Source: Arachis hypogaea (Eukaryota; Streptophyta; Magnoliopsida; Fabales; Fabaceae). Taken from it: a stretch of DNA of 64,000 bases. The stretch covers positions 42,222,425 through 42,286,424 of the forward strand of contig NC_092048.1 of assembly GCF_003086295.3 (NCBI RefSeq), read 5' to 3'. Below the pieces are notes generated by a model. It did no database searches and had not been told where the DNA came from. It saw only the letters and a program-made list of their open reading frames with translations. The position numbers were made by a program, and so were the translations under genes. This document shows, piece after piece, positions 58,306 to 64,000 of the stretch (position 1 is the first letter of the stretch; each line of letters starts with the position of its first letter).

Positions 58306-59479
58306 ATCTACGGATTACTCCGTCTATACATCTCTTAAATAGATATGGCTCATCCCACAAGTAGTACTTTGCATCAGAAATTAATTTTTTTGTTTGCTGT
58401 CTGCTATACTCCTTGGGTTTGAATCTCACAGCTTTATAGTTTGTAATGTCTGCAAACCATGGTACTTCCGGAATGGCAAAGAGTTGCTCATCCGGAAAGG
58501 TCTCAGAGATCTCAGTAGGAGGGAGGGACGCCCCTGCTACTGGTTCTATATGGGACAGATGATCAGCTACATGGTTCTCTGTCCCTTTTCTGTCTCTTAT
58601 TTCTATATAAAACTCTTGCAGAAGCAACACCCATCTTATGAGCTTGGGTTTTGAATCCTGCTTCGTGAGTAGATATTTAAGAGCAGCATAGTCAGTGTAG
58701 ACAATCACTTTTAATCCTACTAAATAGGATCTAAACTTGTCAATGGCATAAACCACTGCAAGCAGCTCTTTTTCTGTGGTTGTGTAATTCTTCTGTGTGT
58801 CATTTAAAAAATGGCTAGCATAGTATATGACGTACAGAAGCTTGTTATGCCTTTGTCCTAATACTGCACCAATAGCATGGTCACTGGCATCACACATTAA
58901 CTCAAATGGTAATGTCCAGTCTGGTGCAGAAATAATAGGTGCTGTGACCAGCTTAGCCTTTAGAGTCTCGAAGGCCTGCAAACACTCTGTGTCAAAGACA
59001 AATGGTGTATCAGCAGCTAGCAGATTACTCAGAGGTTTTGCGATTTTTAAAAAATCTTTTATAAACTTTCTGTAGAATCCTGCATGTCCCAGAAAACTTC
59101 TGATTGCCTTAATATTGGTAGGTGGTGGTAATTTTTCAATTACTTCTACCTTAGCTTGATCCACCTCTATTCCTTTGTTTGAAATTTTATGCCCAAGGAC
59201 AATTCCTTCAGTCAGCATAAAGTGACATTTTTCCCAGTTTAAAACCAGGTTAGTCTCTTGGCACCTTTTCAGAACAAGTGCTAGATGATCAAGACAGGAG
59301 TTGAATGAATCTCCAAATACTGAGAAGTCATTCATAAAGACTTCCAGAAATTTCTCCACCATATTAGAGAAGATAGAGAGCATGCATCTCTGAAAGGTTG
59401 CAGGTGCATTGCACAGACCAAATGGCATCCTTCTATAGGCAAATACTCCAGATGGACATGTGAATGCTATTTTCTCTTA
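58271..59479 (-). pseudogene. Reverse transcriptase C-terminal half and RNase H, catalytic Asp lost
   Basis: The minus-strand frame opens with [20 protein letters not shown]. The catalytic box reads [11 protein letters not shown], with Asn (codon 59330-59332) in place of the first Asp of the YxDD-type motif, so polymerase activity is expected to be lost. RNase H follows ([47 protein letters not shown]). TAA at 59477-59479 precedes the frame. Confidence 0.85.
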
Positions 59480-62186
59480 GTCTTGAGGATCTACTGTAAT
59501 TTGGTTGTAACCTGAATAGCCATCCAAAAAGCAGTAGTATTCATGACCTGCTAGTCTCTCTAGCATCTGGTCTATGAATGGTAAAGGAAAATGATCTTTT
59601 CTGGTGGCTGTATTGAGCCTTCTGTAGTCAATACACATACGCCACCCTGTAACTGTTCTTGTAGGAACCAGTTCATTTTTTTATTATGAATCACTGTCAT
59701 ACCTCCCTTCTTTGGGACGACTTGGACAGGACTCACCCAGGGGCTATCAGAAATAGGATAAATAATCCCAGCCTCTAGTAATTTAGTAACCTCTTTTTGC
59801 ACCACTTCCTTCATGGCCGGATTTAACCGCCTCTGTGGTTGAACCACTGGCTTAGCATCATCCTCCAATAGGATCTTGTGCATGCATCTGGTGGGGCTAA
59901 TGCCCTTAAGGTCATTTATGGACCATCCAAGAGCTGTCTTGTGTGTCCTTAGCACATGAAGTAGTGCTTTCTCTTCCTGTGGCTCTAAGGCAGAGCTTAT
60001 GATCACAGGAAAAGTGTCATCTTCTCCTAGAAATGCATATTTCAGGGATGGTGGTAGTGGTTTGAGCTCGGGTTTAGGAGGCCTCTCCTCTTCCTGAGGA
60101 GTTTTCAGAGGTTCTTCCGTTTTCTCTGGTTCCTCCAGATCAGGATGAACATCTTTAAAGATGTCCTCTAGCTCTGATTCGAGATTTTCAGTCATATTGA
60201 TCTCTTCCACCAAGGAGTCAATAATATCAATGCTCATGCAGTCATTTGATGTGTTTGGATCCTGCATAGCTTTGACAGCATTTAACTTGAACTCATCCTC
60301 ATTGACTCTCAGGGTCACTTCCCCTTTTTGGACATCAATGAGAGTTCGTCCAGTTGCTAGCAAGGGTCTTCCTAGAATGAGAGTTGTACTCTTGTGCTCC
60401 TCCATTTCCAGCACTACAAAGTCAGTAGGAAAGGCAAATGGCCCAACCTTGACAATCATGTCCTCAATTATGCCTGATGGATATATAATGGAGCCATCAG
60501 CAAGTTGGAGGCATATTCGGGTTGGTTTAACTTCTTCAGTCAAGCCAAGCTTTCTGATATTGGATGCAGGTATTAGGTTGATACTTGCCCTAAGATCACA
60601 TAGAGTAGTCTTGGTACAAGTACTCTCTAATGTGCATGGTATCATAAAGCTTCCGGGATCTTTAAGCTTCTCTAGTAAGGTTTTCAGAGTGACTGCACTG
60701 CATTCTTCAGTGAGGAAAACTTTTTCAGTTTCTCTCCAATCTTTCTTATGACTTAAGATCTCTTTCATGAACTTAGCATAAGAGGGTATTTGCTCAAGTG
60801 CCTCTGCAAACGGGATCTTTATTTCAAGAGTCTTGAGATAGTTTGCAAAGCGGGTAAATTGTTTATCCTGTTCCGCTTGGCGGAGTTTCTGAGGATAAGG
60901 CATCTTGGCTTTATATTCTTCAACTTTAGTTGCTGCAGGTTTACTTCCTATAGAAGTGGTTGGAGAAGCCTGCCTAAGGGGGTTGTTATCAGCACTTGCA
61001 TGTGTCTGATCCCCTATTGGCGTTTGAACGCCAGGATTGGGTGCTTTTTGGGCGTTTAACGCCAGATTGCCACCCTTTCCTAGCGTTTGAACGCCATATT
61101 TGGCTACCCATTGGGCATTTAACGCCACTTTCTTACCCTTTTCTGGCGTTTGAACGCCAGAATCATTCCTCTCTGGGCTCTTACTGTCCTCAAAGGAATT
61201 TTGGGTAGTGGGTTGGTCATCCTCTGTCAGTTGTTCCTTTCTTGGCTTTCTGCTGCTTTGAGTTGAGACATTTAATGTCTTCCCACTCCTTAATTGAACA
61301 ACTTGGCATTCTTCTGTTATTTGTTTAGATAGATGCTGTCTTCTCTGATCCAATTGTGCTTCCATATTTTGATTGGTAATTTTAGTGTCTTGGAGCATCT
61401 CCTTGAATTCTGCGAACTGTTTTGTTATAATAAGCAATTACTGATTGAGTTCAGCAAGTTGTTCTTGAGGACTAAGTTCAGTGGATACTGCTTTAGCCTC
61501 TTCTTTCACGGAGGACTCACTGCTTAAGTACAGATGCTGATTTCTAGCAACTGTATCAATGAGCTCTTGAGCCTCTTCAATTGTCTTTCTCATGTGTAAA
61601 GATCCACCAGCTGAGTGATCTAGAGATATTTGAGCTTTTTTTGTAAGCCCATAGTAAAAGATGTCTAACTGCACCCACTCTGAAAACATTTCAGAGGGGC
61701 ATTTCCTTAGCATCCCTCTGTACCTCTCTCAGGCATTGTAAAGAGATTCATTATCCTCTTATTTAAAGCCTTGGATGTCCAGCCTTAGCTGTGTCATCCT
61801 TTTCGGAGGGTAATATTGATTCAGGAATTTGTTTGATAACTGTTTCCATGTTCTTATGCTTGTTGTGGGTTGGTTATTTAACCACCTCTTAGCTTGATCT
61901 TTTACAGCAAATGAAAACAGTAATAATCTGTAGATATCCTGATCCACTTCTTTATCACGTACTGTGTCAGCAATTTGTGAAAATTGTGCCAGAAACTCAG
62001 TAGGTTCTTCCTGTGGAAGACCGGAATACTGGCAATTTTGCTGCACCATGATAATGAGATGAGGATTTAGCTCAAAACTGCTTGCTCTGATGGGGGTATA
62101 CAGATATTACTCTCGTATGCAGCAGTAATGGGGTTAGCATATGACCCCAGAGTCCTTCTAGACTGTTCATTTCCACTTAGGTCCAT
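59480..62186 (-). pseudogene. gag-protease-RT N-terminus, third Athila-like element
   Basis: ATG at 62186 begins MDLSGNEQSRRTLGSY. A frameshift near 62085 leads into the gag domain (LIIMVQQNCQYSGLPQEEP, LLLFSFAVKDQAKRWLNNQP). Stops lie near 61757, 61733 and 61438. The linker 61170-61018 encodes repeated ALNAQ/GVQTP units made from GGCGTTTAACGCC words. Protease reads LCDLRASINLIPA, with Arg (60589-60591) replacing the usual Gly next to the catalytic Asp. RT starts (ISDSPWVSPVQVVPKKGG) and is shifted by an indel in an A-run at about 59677-59683. Confidence 0.85.
61018..61162 (-). repeat. GGCGTTTAACGCC words inside the gag coding frame
   Basis: Five copies spaced about 27-33 bp within the linker of the gag-protease frame, keeping the frame open. 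Confidence 0.85.
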
Positions 62187-62228
62187 GATGGAGAAAAGGG
62201 AATTGATGTGAACTGTAAATAAAATATA

Positions 62229-62259
<31 letters not shown>

Positions 62260-63020
62260 TAATTAAAAATAAATCAAATAAATAAAAATAAGATAAAATA
62301 AAATAATTAGAAATTAAAATATAAATTTCAAAAACTAAAATAATTACTTAATTAAGAAGATTTGAAAAACTTTGGATAGGATTTTTGAAAAAGATTTTTA
62401 ATTTTGAAATTTCAAAACTAAGATAAAATAGAAATTTTAAAATAAAAATCTGAAATATTTTTTTGAATTTAATAAGAGAAGAGAAAAACAATAAGATGAC
62501 ACCAAACTTAGAATTTTCAGATCAAAACGAAGAAAGCAAACAGGAAAACTTTAAGTGTCAAGATGAACACCAAAAACAAATTTTTAAAATTTTTTTTAGA
62601 AAATAGAAACACAAAAGACACCATACTTAAAAATTTTTGTATTTTGGACACTAATAATTCGAAAATGTATAAGATAAACAGCAAAAAATATCAAACAAGA
62701 AATTTTAAGGATCAAATAAGGAAAATTATCAAGAATAATTTGAAGATCAATAAGGAATTAAGAACATGTAATTCAAAAAATTGAAAGAAAAATAAGAACA
62801 TGCAATTGACACCAAACTTAAAACATGAAACTAAACTCAAATAGAATTCTAAATTATGAAGTTATTGGTTTTAAAAATTTTTTTGAAAATAATTTAGAAA
62901 AAGAAAATAAGGATTCTAAAATTTTAACCCAAAAACAATAATAGAAGACGCTAAACTAAAAAGATAAATTTTTTCCTAATCTAAGCAACAAAATAAACCG
63001 TCAGTTGTCCAAACTCGAAC
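62187..63020 (-). other. Leader of the third Athila-like element
   Basis: A-rich non-coding leader with ACACCAAACTTA words (the complement of TAAGTTTGGTGT) at about 62502 and 62810. No gene. Confidence 0.6.
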
Positions 63021-63040
63021 AATCCCCGGCAACGGTGCCA
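63021..63040 (-). other. Primer binding site, tRNA-Asp
   Basis: The minus strand reads TGGCACCGTTGCCGGGGATT, one mismatch to the tRNA-Asp complement. Confidence 0.9.
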
Positions 63041-63046
63041 AAAACT

Positions 63047-64000
63047 TAGTGCACGAAATTATAATCACACTTTTGATATTCTGCATAACTAACCAGCAAG
63101 TGCACTGGGTCGTCCAAGTAATACCTTACGTGAGTAAGGGTCGATCCCACGGAGATTGTCGGCTTGAAGCAAGCTATGGTTATCTTGTAACTCTTAGTCA
63201 GGATATCAATAAAAATTCTTAGTTTTAATTGGAATGAGTAAAAGAACATGGATTAAATAATACTTGTTATGCAGTAATGGAGAACATGTTGAGGTTTTGG
63301 AGATGCTCTGTCTTCTGAATCTCTGCTTTCCTATTGTCTTCTTCTTCACACACGCAAGTTTCCTTCCATGGCAAGCTGTACGTTGGTGGATCACCGTTGT
63401 CAATGGCTACCATCCGTCCTCTCAGTAAAAATGGTCCAGCTACGGTTTCGTAGGGCTAATCATCTGTCGGTTCTCACTAGTGTTGGAATAAGATCCATTG
63501 ATCCTTTTGCACACTGTCACTCCGCCCAACATTTGTGAGTTTGAAGCTCGTCACAGTCATCCCTTCCCGGATCCTACTCATAATACCACAGACAAGGTTT
63601 AGACTTTTTGGATCTCAAGAATGCTGCCAATTGATTCTAGCTTATACCACGAAGACTCTGATCTCACAGATTTGAATGCTTTGTTGTCAGCAGAGGCAAT
63701 CAAACTCGTGAACCAGGAACCAAAGAGATATACACTCAATCTAAGGTAGAACGGAAGTGGTTGTCAGGCACGCGTTCATAGGTTGAGAATGGTGATGAGT
63801 GTCACAGATCATCACATTCATCGTGTTGAAGTGCGAGTGAATATCTTAGAATAGAAACAAGCGTGATTGAATGGAAAACAGTAGTAATTGCATTAATCCA
63901 TTGAGACACAGCAGAGCTCCTCACCCCCAACCATGGAGTTTAGAGACTCATGCCGTAGAAGATACAAAATTCAGATGTAAAAATGTCATGATGTTCAACA
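63047..64000 (-). repeat. 5' LTR of the third Athila-like element, partial
   Basis: Ends (minus sense) TTCGTGCACTA. It includes the CTCCGTGGGATCGACCCTTACTC block and the long-form segment that the LTR at 11840-13002 lacks. It continues beyond the window. Confidence 0.88.

Larger units (their letters stand above)
57116..64000 (-). mobile_element. Third Athila-like element, 3'-truncated, cut by window edge
   Basis: Minus strand: 5' LTR 63047-64000+, primer site 63021-63040, leader 62187-63020, gag-pol 62186-57191. It ends just after the post-integrase word AAAGAAGCGCTTGCTGGGAGGC (about 57130-57160). The downstream ORF and 3' LTR are missing at the join with an LTR fragment. Its LTR matches that of the element at 11840-21861, so it belongs to the same family group and could represent the type of partner that supplied enzymes to it. 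Confidence 0.88.

Noticed and set aside
60161..60751. 196-codon plus-strand ORF
   Set aside because: Antisense shadow of the minus-strand protease/gag frame.
13009..63040. tRNA gene at the TGGCGCCGTTGCCGGGG matches
   Set aside because: Only the 3' 18 bases of tRNA-Asp are matched, each directly beside an LTR; these are primer sites, not genes.

Overview
The window is plant nuclear DNA. It has low-GC intergenic sequence, one 18-exon gene with canonical GT-AG introns, and layers of nested transposable elements. The LTR families are Athila-type Ty3/gypsy elements with a tRNA-Asp primer site, LTRs beginning TGATGA or TGATAAA, and clusters of GGCGTTTAACGCC words. These fit a legume, most probably peanut (Arachis). 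That assignment rests on recognising repeat style, not on a database search.

Layout. 1-2012: 5' end of an Athila-like element (minus strand), inserted into the protease region of an older Tat/Ogre-like element (2013 to about 4330, minus). 4331-7596: AT-rich sequence with no gene. 7606-24591: a Mutator-like (MULE) element with 9-bp target duplications. It holds two solo LTRs (8210-9625, 10294-11344) and an internally deleted hAT element (11596-23386, 8-bp duplication). The hAT in turn holds a non-autonomous Athila element (11840-21861, 5-bp duplication). 24601-28840: AT-rich, no gene. 28845-29290: a MITE inside a MITE. 29662-34201: the only intact host gene, a secreted GH35 beta-galactosidase of 721 codons. 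35382-54789: a second MULE with about 100-bp terminal inverted repeats and a perfect 9-bp duplication. It carries host gene fragments (an LRDR-motif TSJT1/aluminium-induced-like piece and a cysteine-rich receptor-kinase-like ectodomain piece) and has been inflated by a second Athila family. 54800-55734: AT-rich with a small MITE. 55735-56886: LINE reverse-transcriptase relic (minus). 56887 to about 57115: LTR fragment. About 57116-64000: a third Athila-like element (minus), with gag-pol, primer site and part of its 5' LTR.

How the parts work together. All retroelement ORFs carry stops, frameshifts or lost catalytic residues, so none looks able to move by itself. In both plus-strand Athila elements the region after pol has the same layout: an internal TATA box, then about 120-135 nt later a short hairpin, then an AAGTTTGGTGT-type word, then a downstream ORF. 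The same hairpin-plus-word module recurs directly before the 3' LTR. The stem bases differ among the four copies while pairing is kept. This module, and the family-specific CG-rich palindromic words found in all five LTR families or subfamilies, are the least explained signals in the window.
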